A DNA stretch of 32,464 nucleotides from Paracoccaceae bacterium (GCA_030148745.1 JASBSV010000011.1:1-32464); one strand, 5' to 3'; shown: positions 8,342 to 16,172, counted from the stretch's first letter. Notes: generated from the letters alone by a model not told the origin. Translations and numbers: made by a program.

Positions 8342-9076
8342 CTATCCCCGGCCGATATAGGGCATTTTGGTGGCCATGACGGTCATGAACTGAACATTCG
8401 CGCTTGGCGGCAGGCTTGCCATATGCAGCACCGATCGCGCGGCGTCCGCAACGTCCATAGTCGGCGAGGGCGCAGCGCCCGGATTTTCGGCAGCGGCCTT
8501 GGCCTGAAGCTTTTCGACCAGTTCGGTTTTCGCATTGCCGATATCGATCTGACCGCAGGCGATATCAAATGCGCGCCCGTCCAGCGAGAGGCTTCGCGTC
8601 AGGCCGGTAACGGCGTGTTTCGTGGTCGTGTAACAGACCGAGCCGGGGCGCGGGTTATGCGCCGAAAGCGATCCGTTGTTAATGATCCTGCCACCCTGCG
8701 GCGACTGGCGTCGCATCTGGGCAAAGGCCAGCCGGGCAGTGATGAACATACCGCCAAGATTGACGGCCAAGACCTTTTCCCAATCGGCCAGCGCGATCTC
8801 GTCAATCGGGGCGGAGGGGCCGAAAATTCCGGCGTTGTTGAACACAGCATCAAGCCGCCCCGCCTTTTGCACAAAGCGTTCGAACGCAGCTTCCATCGCG
8901 GCGGCGTCGGTGACATCGGCGGGCAGAACGACGGCGCTTCTATAACTGGCGGCAAGATCCTCCAGCGGCCTTGCCCGTCGCGCAAGCAGGCCCACGCGCC
9001 AACCGGCGTTCAGAAATTCCACCGCCGTGGCATGGCCTATGCCCGAACTGGCGCCGGTTATAAGAATGCTTTTCAT
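8342..9076 (-). CDS. SDR family oxidoreductase
   Basis: 244-residue short-chain dehydrogenase/reductase. It shows the cofactor motif TGASSGIG at about residues 7-14 and the NNAGIFG motif near residue 85. The catalytic Ser (NNGSLS) and the YTTTK Tyr-Lys pair lie near residues 135-153. Length is standard for classical SDRs. A GGAGGAG ribosome site precedes the ATG at 9076, and the ATG overlaps the helicase TGA by one base, so both are co-translated. Substrate is not predictable; the neighbour gives no hint of a pathway. The 3' end lies 14 bases from the convergent TIGR02186 gene, with a GGGG/CCCC hairpin between them. Confidence 0.87.
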   Translation of the reverse strand: MKSILITGASSGIGHATAVEFLNAGWRVGLLARRARPLEDLAASYRSAVVLPADVTDAAAMEAAFERFVQKAGRLDAVFNNAGIFGPSAPIDEIALADWEKVLAVNLGGMFITARLAFAQMRRQSPQGGRIINNGSLSAHNPRPGSVCYTTTKHAVTGLTRSLSLDGRAFDIACGQIDIGNAKTELVEKLQAKAAAENPGAAPSPTMDVADAARSVLHMASLPPSANVQFMTVMATKMPYIGRG

Positions 9077-10602
9077 CACAACTCCTCCCCCTGCAGGGCC
9101 AATGGTGCGGGCGCGGCTTTCAGATCGTCAACAACCAACGGCCCACTGGGGCGCGCCAGACGATTGCGGGTCACCCAGAAAAGCCGCTCCTGCGCGCGGG
9201 TGATCGCCACATAGCTCAGCCTTTTCCAAAGCGGCAGTCCCGCTTCGATCCGGCCCGCGCGTGCCGCCGCCCAGATGTCAGGCGCAAAGACCTGCACATT
9301 CTCCCACTGGCTTCCCTGCGCCTTGTGAATGGTCACGGCCGCGCCGTGCAAAAAAGCGGCGCCCATCCGCGCGGCAAATGGGATAAAGGGCTCTTCCTCG
9401 CCCGGCATCTCGATCTTGACGATCGAGGCGGCGCTGACCTGTGGATCTTCGGCGCCCATGACATGGAGCCGCGAAAAACCCGGTTTGCGGCCCGGCCCGA
9501 GATAGATCACCTGCGCGCCCTTGATCAGGCCGCGCGCCTCAAGATCAATGCGCTTTTTACGGTGTTTCAGCGGCAACTCGATCCCGTCACAGATCAGAGG
9601 CTCACCCGGCAACAGCGCATCCGGCGGCGCCCCATGGGCCGCGCGAAAGGCGTTGATCAGTTTGATCCGCGTCACATTGCGCCAGACCAGAACCGGCGAG
9701 CGCGCCATCAGATCGGCCTCGACCCGCTGGGCCAGAACCACCCGGTCATCGCGGCCTGCGACCTCTTCGACCAGCCGCTCAAAGTCTTCAAAGCCGATGC
9801 TGTCATCGGCCAGCGCATGTGCCAGATCGAGGATAGGGCTATCGCCGGCCTGCCGGTGAATTCGGTGCAGGATCAGTTTGCGCGGCTCTGGCAGCCCCTC
9901 GAACACCATGGTTCCCGACTGGTTGACCGGCGCAAGCTGCGCGGGATCGCCAAACAGGATGAGCGTCGGAAAAATCTCGCGCAGATCTTCGAACTGACGC
10001 TCGTCCAGCATCGAACTTTCGTCGACAAAACCAATGTCGAGAGGGTCCTCGCGACGTTTCCAGCCGGTGATAAAGTCCGACCCGCGAAGGCCGGCTGTTG
10101 CAAGCGCGCCGGGTATGGATTTGTTGGCCTTGTAAAACTCGGCTGCCCGGTCCAGCGCCGCATCTGTCAGCCCCTCGATCTCGGGCCGCTCACCATTGCC
10201 GGCCAGCCATTCGGCAATCCGCTCGTAGTCCGGATCGTAAACGGGGGTGTAAAGGATGCGGTGGATTGTGGTTGCCGGAACGCCCTGATTTCGCAGCACC
10301 GAGGTGGCCTTGTTTGTGGGTGCCAAGATCGCAAGGGTGCGTCGGTCTTTTCGCCTGCGCCCCTCGTAATCGCCCGAAACCGTTTCAACCCCCGCCTCTT
10401 CCAGCGCCTCACCGAGACGCGCCAGGAGCATGGTTTTACCTGATCCGGCCTTGCCGATGACCGCCAAAACCGATTGCCGCTCTTCAGCCTGAGGCATCAG
10501 AACGCCGGCATCCAGATCAACGCCTGCACCGCGCAAAACCTCTGTCACGCGGTCAAACGCCTCGGCCTGATCCTCGGAAAACTGAATGGTTGAAATCGCC
10601 AT
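9076..10602 (-). CDS. RecD-like ATP-dependent DNA helicase (superfamily 1)
   Basis: 508-residue SF1 helicase related to RecD and Dda. Walker A GKAGSGKT is at about residues 50-57. Motif Ia-like LAPTNKATSVLR is followed by a Walker B with the FVDESSMLD pattern and motif III FGDPAQLAPV. The C-terminal UvrD_C_2 block contains TIHKAQGSQWENV and YVAITRAQERLFWV. It probably unwinds DNA in a 5'-3' direction, as the RecD branch does. Start is uncertain: ATG 10602 gives MAISTIQFSEDQ; two in-frame upstream starts add up to 7 residues and none has a strong ribosome site. It lies 42 bases after the broken luxI on the same strand and is coupled to the SDR gene. Confidence 0.88.
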   Translation of the reverse strand: MAISTIQFSEDQAEAFDRVTEVLRGAGVDLDAGVLMPQAEERQSVLAVIGKAGSGKTMLLARLGEALEEAGVETVSGDYEGRRRKDRRTLAILAPTNKATSVLRNQGVPATTIHRILYTPVYDPDYERIAEWLAGNGERPEIEGLTDAALDRAAEFYKANKSIPGALATAGLRGSDFITGWKRREDPLDIGFVDESSMLDERQFEDLREIFPTLILFGDPAQLAPVNQSGTMVFEGLPEPRKLILHRIHRQAGDSPILDLAHALADDSIGFEDFERLVEEVAGRDDRVVLAQRVEADLMARSPVLVWRNVTRIKLINAFRAAHGAPPDALLPGEPLICDGIELPLKHRKKRIDLEARGLIKGAQVIYLGPGRKPGFSRLHVMGAEDPQVSAASIVKIEMPGEEEPFIPFAARMGAAFLHGAAVTIHKAQGSQWENVQVFAPDIWAAARAGRIEAGLPLWKRLSYVAITRAQERLFWVTRNRLARPSGPLVVDDLKAAPAPLALQGEEL

Positions 10603-10644
10603 GGCGGCGACCATAGGGCCCAACCTGCCGAAGAGCCAGAGGGT

Positions 10645-11281
10645 TCAGGCCGCGACCATCCGGTCCCTGGCGTCGCCAAAGGCCCGAGCGAACCAAAGCC
10701 TGGAAATCTCGGCGCTAAGTCCCGCCCGGAGGATCAGGTTTTCACGAATTTCGCTTGAAAACTGCCAGAGCCCGACACAGACCGTCTCGCGGCCTTGCCC
10801 CTGTCTGCCCAGAACCGTGGGCGACCAGCCCAGCCGGCGATATATCCGCATCATCCGGGCGTCAAAGACACCGATCGCATCGCTCAGATGGAACCCAAGA
10901 CCCAGTTCGACACCGCCCAGCATCAGAGCGGCAGAGACCCGGGCCGACGCGCCGCGCGCCAGACAAAACCGGGTGCATTCCCAAATCGACTGGCTTTGGA
11001 TTGTCACCCCGTCCGTGAGATGTGTGAAATGGTCATTGACCATCGTTGGCCCGGTTGTCGGCAAAAAAAAAACGCATCGAACCGCCATGGCAGCCATCGG
11101 GACACTGCCAGATGACGTAAAGCGGGTTCTCCTCGTCATAATGGTCCTTTTCCTGACCCTTCTCATTTACCGTGACATCCCAGCCCAATCTCGCCCTGAA
11201 CTGATCAGCCCGGTCACGAAACATCGTGTCGCGCAGTTTGGGAAAGTTTTTCAGTTCATCGGCATAAATATAGCGGATCAT
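10645..11281 (-). pseudogene. luxI: LuxI-type acyl-homoserine-lactone synthase, frameshifted
   Basis: Acyl-homoserine-lactone synthase read in two frames. The first frame (from ATG 11281) gives about 70 residues. It contains the family-typical Arg24, Phe28 and Trp34 (RADQFRARLGWDV), Asp46 and Asp49, and GGSMR, and then reaches a stop at 11033. The second frame continues as LPTTGPTMVNDHF, then IWECTRF with the conserved Glu and Arg, down to 10645. The break is exactly at ten T on the coding strand (A at 11063-11072). Nine T would give one 211-residue protein with the normal family length and all typical residues. It could be a real phase-variable or decayed gene, a site of slippage, or a sequencing error. 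luxR lies 97 bases upstream on the same strand. Confidence 0.85.
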
Positions 11282-11378
11282 GGCGCCCCCCGGTTGCTGA
11301 CCTGATGGGGCAAAAGAGCTAGTCAGAAATCGTTAAAAGCTGCCTATCGCACCGTACGCTGGTGCCGGTTGTGCCCGG

Positions 11379-12092
11379 TCAAACCACCAAAAGCCCGCGC
11401 GACATTGCCCGCGCAACGGCATGGGTGGTGTTCATCGCCCCCAGCTTGAAGCGCGCGGCCTCGATATAGACACGCAGGGTGTGTTCGGAAATCGAAAGGC
11501 TGTCAGCTGCCTGAGCACGGCTATATCCCATCGCAAGTAATGTCAGGGCATCAGTCTCGCGCGGCGACAGCTGCTGTTCGGGCGCCATATCGGTGCCCCT
11601 TTCGATTTCAAGCGCCTTTTGATTGACGAAATGCGCAACCAGGATCAGATCGGTTACGTTTTTTTCGGTAAATTGCGCCCAGTCGTCATCACTTGCGTCA
11701 TCACTGACCGTAAACAGGGCGAACTGCCCCCTTGGGCCACGGATAGGTATCGAAAACCCCTGATTTCCGACACCATATTCAATCGCCTCGGCAAGAAATG
11801 CCCGGGCCGCTTTTGACGACCAGTCCAGCTTTTTCCAGTCCACGGGATGAAACCGCTGATAACACCCCAGAACCACCGGATCGACCCGGCCATAGTCCTT
11901 TTCCAGATACCGTTCGACCCAGGCCGGATCATAGGTCAGCGCCGCATATTGCTCGCCCGTTGAATTGACCGAATGATAGATCAGATGCTTGATGCAGAAG
12001 AAATCGCGCAGCGCGATGATCTCATCCTGCAACGCCTCAAGCGTTGTCACCCGTCCGATATTCTCCAGTGCAGACTGCAGCCTCTTTGACAT
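11379..12092 (-). CDS. luxR: LuxR-family autoinducer-responsive transcriptional regulator
   Basis: 237-residue LuxR-type regulator. The N-terminal autoinducer-binding domain shows the expected Trp, Tyr and Asp-Pro pattern (YDPAWVERYLEKDYGRVDPV) and GVGNQGFSIPIRGPRG. The C-terminal GerE-type helix-turn-helix (from about residue 172) reads LSPRETDALTLLAMGYSRAQ and continues through LSISEHTLRVYIEAARFKLG. It presumably binds the acyl-homoserine lactone made by the adjacent luxI. The start is placed at MSKRLQSALENIG (12092). The open frame extends further upstream but that part is arginine-rich and overlaps the preceding small gene. The start overlaps the small gene by 56 bases and has only a weak ribosome site, suggesting coupled translation. 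Confidence 0.9.
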   Translation of the reverse strand: MSKRLQSALENIGRVTTLEALQDEIIALRDFFCIKHLIYHSVNSTGEQYAALTYDPAWVERYLEKDYGRVDPVVLGCYQRFHPVDWKKLDWSSKAARAFLAEAIEYGVGNQGFSIPIRGPRGQFALFTVSDDASDDDWAQFTEKNVTDLILVAHFVNQKALEIERGTDMAPEQQLSPRETDALTLLAMGYSRAQAADSLSISEHTLRVYIEAARFKLGAMNTTHAVARAMSRGLLVV

Positions 12093-12252
12093 CAAACTCG
12101 GCCGCAAGCGGCACCTTCCCCCATAGCGACGCAAGCTCGGTCGCGGCAACCAGCGTCGTATCGTCGAGCTGTTCTGCCAATGCTACAAGACCGTTCTTGT
12201 TGGCGAACATTTTCAGGTCCGCCAGCACGTCCAATATCCAGTCGTTCTTCAT
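12037..12252 (-). CDS. Small conserved-looking protein of unknown function, first gene of the luxR operon
   Basis: 71-residue protein, not recognised as any named family. It is acidic with a helical N-terminal part (DWILDVLADLKMFANKNGL, then VALAEQLDDTTLVAATELAS). It has no signal peptide and no membrane segment. An AAAGAGAG stretch about 8 bases upstream of the ATG is a plausible ribosome site. Its 3' end overlaps the luxR start by 56 bases in another frame. Length, composition and the operon position suggest a real gene, possibly a modulator of LuxR or of its translation; that is inference. Confidence 0.65.
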   Translation of the reverse strand: MKNDWILDVLADLKMFANKNGLVALAEQLDDTTLVAATELASLWGKVPLAAEFDVKEAAVCTGEYRTGDNA

Positions 12253-12274
12253 GTGTGACTCTCTTTAGGATTGG

Positions 12275-12333
12275 TTAACGAAGTCTTAACACAACCATAG
12301 CATGTGAGCCAAAATGACGTAATTCGCGAATTA
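12275..12333 (-). promoter_or_regulatory. Candidate luxR-operon promoter with CtrA-type site and 14-bp palindrome
   Basis: A perfect TTAA-N7-TTAA pair sits at 12275-12289, the consensus form of the alphaproteobacterial CtrA binding site. A perfect 14-bp palindrome TAATTCGCGAATTA lies at 12320-12333. A possible minus-strand promoter reads TTACGT (12322-12317), 17 bases, TATGGT (12299-12294). It would place the transcription start inside the CtrA-type site and the -35 box at the edge of the palindrome. The motifs are seen; binding is inferred. Confidence 0.42.
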
Positions 12334-12474
12334 ATACTCCCCAAAAATAGTGAGGGAGATGTCTCCAACCCCATGCAACCCATGAAAACTGACGGAGACG
12401 GCAAAAGGTACCCACCCGCGACCGGGAAGAATCAGCGTCCGGGAAGGTCCCTTTGAATCAGGTCAGCTCAGGCC

Positions 12475-13755
12475 CTACCGCGCCAATGCATCGGCAAAGG
12501 TTCGTAGCCCCGTACGCGGCGACTGCACCAAAACCGCCATATTGCCCGGCTTATGCTCGTTTTTGAGCATCTTCATATGCGCGCCGGGAATATCGGCCCA
12601 GGCGAACACCTCGGACATGCAAGGATCAAGGCGCCGCTCCAGCATAAGCTGATTGGCCTGGCTGGCTTGTTTAAGATTCGCAAAATGGCTGCCCTGAACA
12701 CGCTTTTGATGCATCCACAGATAACGGGCGTCCAGCGTCAGGTTATAGCCGGTCGTGCCAGCACAGATGACAACCATACCGCCCCTTTTGCAAACAAATG
12801 TCGAGACCGGAAAGGTTGCCTCGCCGGGATGCTCAAAGACCATATCGACATTATTGCCCTTGCCGGTGATCTCCCAGATCGCCTTGCCGAACTTGCGCGC
12901 CTCTCCGAACCACTTCTTGTACTCGGGCGTGTTCACCGTAGGCATCTGGCCCCAGCAATCGAAATCCTTGCGATTGATCACGCCCTTGGCACCAAGCGAC
13001 ATGACAAATTCGCGCTTGTCTTCGCCGCTGATGACGCCGATGGCATTCGCCCCGGCGGTATTGATCAGCTGAATAGCATACGATCCCAGCCCCCCCGAGG
13101 CGCCCCAGACCAGAACATTCTGCCCCGGCTTCAGGGTATGCGGACGATGGCCAAACAACATCCGATAGGCGGTCGCCAGCGTGAGCGTGTAACACGCGCT
13201 CTCCTCCCAGGTCAGATGCTGCGGACGCCGCATAAGTTGCTGCGACTGCACAGAAGTGAACTGCGCAAATGACCCGTCGGGCGTCTCATACCCCCAGATC
13301 CGCTGACTTTCCGAGAACATCGGATCGCCGCCGTTACACTCCTCGTCGTCACCGTCATCCTGATTGCAATGGATCACGACCTCGTCGCCAACCTTCCACC
13401 GCTTAACCTTGTCACCGACCGCCCAAACGATCCCCGCCGCATCCGACCCGGCGATATGATAGTCTGCCTTATGCACATCAAAGGGGCTGATCGGAACGCC
13501 CAGACCAGCCCAGACACCGTTATAATTAACGCCCGCAGCCATAACCATGACCAACACCTCATGGCTATCGGGTCGCGGCACCTTGACCACCTCAACCTCA
13601 AAGGCCTGCGTCGGCTCACCATGGCGCTCGCGCCGGATTGTCCATGCGTACATCGTTTCGGGAACATGCCCAAGCGGCGGCATTTCCCCCACTTCGTAAA
13701 GGTCCCTGACCGGGGCATCATAGCTGACAATTGCAGGTTGTGTATCCAGCGCCAT
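12475..13755 (-). CDS. ccrA: Crotonyl-CoA carboxylase/reductase
   Basis: 426-residue enzyme of the ethylmalonyl-CoA pathway. It reduces crotonyl-CoA with NADPH and fixes CO2 to give ethylmalonyl-CoA. It belongs to the medium-chain dehydrogenase superfamily: the NADPH site appears as VLVWGASGGLGSYAIQL near residue 215. Residues typical of the carboxylating subgroup are present, including Asn in AGVNYNGVWAGLG, FEHPGEATFPVS, and His in QGSHFANL. ATG 13755 is chosen because GGATGAGG lies just upstream; an open extension of 8 residues has no ribosome site. It is divergent from ecm, separated by phoX. Its 3' end lies about 220 bases from the luxR operon start, on the same strand. Confidence 0.95.
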   Translation of the reverse strand: MALDTQPAIVSYDAPVRDLYEVGEMPPLGHVPETMYAWTIRRERHGEPTQAFEVEVVKVPRPDSHEVLVMVMAAGVNYNGVWAGLGVPISPFDVHKADYHIAGSDAAGIVWAVGDKVKRWKVGDEVVIHCNQDDGDDEECNGGDPMFSESQRIWGYETPDGSFAQFTSVQSQQLMRRPQHLTWEESACYTLTLATAYRMLFGHRPHTLKPGQNVLVWGASGGLGSYAIQLINTAGANAIGVISGEDKREFVMSLGAKGVINRKDFDCWGQMPTVNTPEYKKWFGEARKFGKAIWEITGKGNNVDMVFEHPGEATFPVSTFVCKRGGMVVICAGTTGYNLTLDARYLWMHQKRVQGSHFANLKQASQANQLMLERRLDPCMSEVFAWADIPGAHMKMLKNEHKPGNMAVLVQSPRTGLRTFADALAR

Positions 13756-13805
13756 CACGAACCTCATCCTTTCGCACATGCAGAATCATTTCTCCGTCGC
13801 AGTGA

Positions 13806-13834
13806 GAGATAAAATTGCATGCGCAACTTTGCAA
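13806..13834 (-). promoter_or_regulatory. Candidate ccrA promoter with TTTGCAA element
   Basis: Reading toward ccrA: -35-like TTGCAA (13834-13829), 17 bases, -10-like TATCTC (13811-13806), about 50 bp before the ATG. The -35 region coincides with a self-complementary TTGCAA, next to a TTGC-N4-GCAA repeat. Short-chain acyl-CoA regulators (ScfR type) of Rhodobacter recognise TTTGCAAA-like elements; here only one good copy is visible, so regulation by such a protein is a guess. Confidence 0.3.
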
Positions 13835-13954
13835 CCCTTATTGACGCAATTTTGTAATTTTATGTCCCACGAGTCGCGCTGCAATCCCGGCATATGAAAT
13901 CCGCGCAACACGCACCCCTGCCGGTACCGGCCTACCGGCGCGCTGCTCTTCTTC

Positions 13955-14006
13955 TTTGCGCAAATACCTCCGGGGGCCGCCCGCAGGGCGGCGGGGCAGC
14001 GCCCCC
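13955..14006. repeat. GC-rich intergenic repeat element with two hairpins
   Basis: Begins with the palindrome TTTGCGCAAA, then two adjacent hairpins: GCCGCCC/GGGCGGC (13976-13982 with 13986-13992, 3-base loop) and GGGGC/GCCCC (13993-13997 with 14001-14005). Its layout (TTTGCGCAAATAC, CCGGGGG, hairpin, GGGGCAGCGCCCC) resembles a repeat that I recall in many Rhodobacteraceae intergenic regions. Only one copy of this form is seen here, so the repeat status rests on memory. Confidence 0.45.
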
Positions 14007-14021
14007 TCAACGCCTCCACAC

Positions 14022-14049
14022 AAAAAACCCGCCCTTTTGAGGCGGGTTT
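14022..14049 (-). terminator. Rho-independent terminator of the phoX-like gene
   Basis: A perfect 9-bp stem (AAACCCGCC at 14025-14033 with GGCGGGTTT at 14041-14049, 7-base loop) followed, in the minus direction, by six T. It lies about 50 bases after the phoX stop, so it fits termination of that gene before ccrA. Confidence 0.85.
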
Positions 14050-14099
14050 CTTCTTCTCGAATGTTGACGCCAAGAGAGGCCCAAACAGGTAGCGCCGGA

Positions 14100-15974
14100 T
14101 CACCCCGCCGGCTTCACCACTTCGGGCATTCCAGTGATATATCCCGTCGGCGCCTGCTGGCGGTCCTGCCACTGGGATTTGATCTCTTCCATCACTGCTT
14201 TCAGCTTGGCATTTTCCTTGGGCTTGAAGTCACCCACATGCTGGGCGTTGGTCAAAGCATAGGGAAAACCGCTGATGTTTTCCTGCACGCGCAGGCCGGT
14301 GAACTCGGCTCCGGCCGGCGCATAAAGCAGCGGCACGGGCGCCGAAAGCCCATCCTGCCAGGCCCAGAGGGTATTGTTCAGATGCATACCCGAATCTTCA
14401 CCCACAAACAGTGTCCGGTATTGGGCCGACCAGTAGAGGTTGTCAGGGTTAGCGATACGGCCCGTATCGGCCTTGTTGCCCATCGCATCAGCTTCGGCCA
14501 GATCCACGCCAAGCAATCCTTGCGGCACAGACATCGACACAGCCACATAGTCACTGTCGATCATATTGCCATCGGTGTCGGTCTGCCCCCCTGCCACCGG
14601 GAGCTCATACACCGCGCCAGCGTCCACTTTTGCCAAACGGATCTGATCGCCTGCATCGCCCGAGCCTTTGCCCGCCTTCATGCCTTTATCAATATCCGAG
14701 ATTGCGAAGAACATTCGCTTGCCCTCAGGATCAAAAGCCAGACCTTCGGCCTTGCGGAACTCGGTCGTTGCGCCCCTGATGCCGGCATAACGCATGGTCT
14801 CAAGGAAAGCGGCGGCCTTTTCGTTCTTGACCGTCAGATACTCGGCCTGTTTGTCAGAGCCGACATAGACTTCCTTATGGTCCGGCGCCGGCTTGCCCGC
14901 ATCATGAAAGATGTCCGACCATTTGATCCCGCCATCGACCATTGCCTTCAACTCGGCGTCATTGGCATGGCCCAGTTTGATCCATTTGATCTCGAACGTG
15001 CCGCCGTGCTGATCCGATGTCTGGCTCAGCTTCGCGGCATAAAGCGTGCCCGAAGACAAATCTCCAGGACGGTCGGCCACGAACATGGTGAAGGGCTTGT
15101 TGGTGCCATCATGCGGGCCGAAAACAGTACGCTGATCGGGCATGACCTGCGCCATCTCATAGGTGCCCCGGCCAACGGCATAATGCTTGACCACCTGTGT
15201 CTGCCCGCCGGGCAGGACGGTTATTTCAGGCAGAACACCCTGCTCGTAGGGCGAGGCCTGGCGGCGGTTGCCAAAATAGAGCGAAGTCATCGCAGCCAAT
15301 GCATCGGGCTTGCCGGCGGTGCGGTCGGCTTCAATCGCGCGCGCATCAGCGCTGTAGTTTTCCGATGACGTCAGGAATGTACCCCATGGCGTGACGGTGG
15401 CATTACAGGCAACCGTCAGCCCGCCGACCCCGCCAAAATCGACCGCCTGCTGGGTAACAGCCGTCAGTTTTCCGGTCGCGGGGTCCTGTGCAACCTCTGT
15501 CAGAACAACCGACGACGGCAGAATGCCACCCAGCTTGTCACGGCTCGACGTGCCATCGGCCAAAAGCCAGCTGTATTCGTAATTGGACAGATGATAGAGC
15601 TTTCCGCCAACTTCCATCAGCGCCGAACCGTCCGGCGTCTGATTGATCAGCGCCTTGCCGGATGCGGTGGGGTCCGCGATCGGCTTCATGAACTGATCAT
15701 AAAGCGTTCCGGCCGCATTCACATTGCTTCCAACCCGGGTCTGGCTACCAAACAGCATCTCATAAGCCAGTGCGCTCTCTTTGGTCGTGCCGTCCTTATA
15801 GGTGGTACGGGCCTTGGCCGTGGTGAACATCTTTGACATTTCCTGAACCGTCGAAGGCGCGTTCGAGCCGACCCATTCGACCTTGGAAATTTCACCGGCC
15901 ATGGCAACCGCACCGAATCCGGCGGCAGCCACACTGCCCATAAGAGCGGTTTTCAATAAACGACACGTCCCCAT
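14100..15974 (-). CDS. PhoX-like (DUF839) alkaline phosphatase family protein
   Basis: 624-residue exported protein of the PhoX/DUF839 family; PhoX enzymes are calcium/iron-dependent periplasmic phosphatases. An N-terminal signal peptide is visible (LLKTALMGSVAAAGFGAVAMA then GE). It lacks the twin-arginine pair typical of classical PhoX, so Sec export is likely. Family segments include VACNATVTPWGTFLTSSENY, MFVADRPGDLSSGTLYAAKL, EGLAFDPEGKRMFFAISD and NLYWSAQYRTLFVGEDSG. A GGGAG ribosome site precedes the ATG. It sits between ccrA and ecm and ends at a clear terminator, so it is its own transcription unit. Phosphatase activity is by family only. Confidence 0.8.
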   Translation of the reverse strand: MGTCRLLKTALMGSVAAAGFGAVAMAGEISKVEWVGSNAPSTVQEMSKMFTTAKARTTYKDGTTKESALAYEMLFGSQTRVGSNVNAAGTLYDQFMKPIADPTASGKALINQTPDGSALMEVGGKLYHLSNYEYSWLLADGTSSRDKLGGILPSSVVLTEVAQDPATGKLTAVTQQAVDFGGVGGLTVACNATVTPWGTFLTSSENYSADARAIEADRTAGKPDALAAMTSLYFGNRRQASPYEQGVLPEITVLPGGQTQVVKHYAVGRGTYEMAQVMPDQRTVFGPHDGTNKPFTMFVADRPGDLSSGTLYAAKLSQTSDQHGGTFEIKWIKLGHANDAELKAMVDGGIKWSDIFHDAGKPAPDHKEVYVGSDKQAEYLTVKNEKAAAFLETMRYAGIRGATTEFRKAEGLAFDPEGKRMFFAISDIDKGMKAGKGSGDAGDQIRLAKVDAGAVYELPVAGGQTDTDGNMIDSDYVAVSMSVPQGLLGVDLAEADAMGNKADTGRIANPDNLYWSAQYRTLFVGEDSGMHLNNTLWAWQDGLSAPVPLLYAPAGAEFTGLRVQENISGFPYALTNAQHVGDFKPKENAKLKAVMEEIKSQWQDRQQAPTGYITGMPEVVKPAG

Positions 15975-16172
15975 GTCATTCTCCCTTTATAGCAAACCAA
16001 ACATAAAAACGGGTTTTTCACGCCACTGTGACGGGCAGACAAATATTGCCTGAAGTTTTGATGACAGGTTTTACCGGCTCGGCCCTTGCCGCAGCGCAGA
16101 AACCATGCTTAAACACTTCTTGCGAAAAAACCTATGGACCCGCAACTAAATTACCCGAAGCCGGATATCGCC

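Noticed and set aside
9325-10443. 372-codon frame antisense to the helicase
   Set aside because: Shadow of the helicase gene, which shows all motifs of the RecD branch.
11300-11330. CTGAC/GTCAG inverted repeat between luxR and luxI as a lux box
   Set aside because: Five-base arms 20 bases apart do not match the compact 18-20 bp lux box and could easily arise by chance.
12422-12446. Direct repeat CCGGGAAG twice after ccrA
   Set aside because: Two 8-base copies only, with no third copy and no neighbouring element; not a meaningful repeat.
13786-14172. 128-codon minus-strand frame between ccrA and phoX
   Set aside because: It spans a terminator and a GC repeat and has no protein-like composition.
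13956-15368. 470-codon open frame antisense to the phoX-like gene
   Set aside because: A shadow of the GC-rich third-codon pattern. The phoX product is a clear family member and the antisense product is not.
16055-16070. Pho-box half-site CTGTCAT upstream of phoX
   Set aside because: Only one half matches; the second half at the right spacing is poor, so PhoB control is not claimed.
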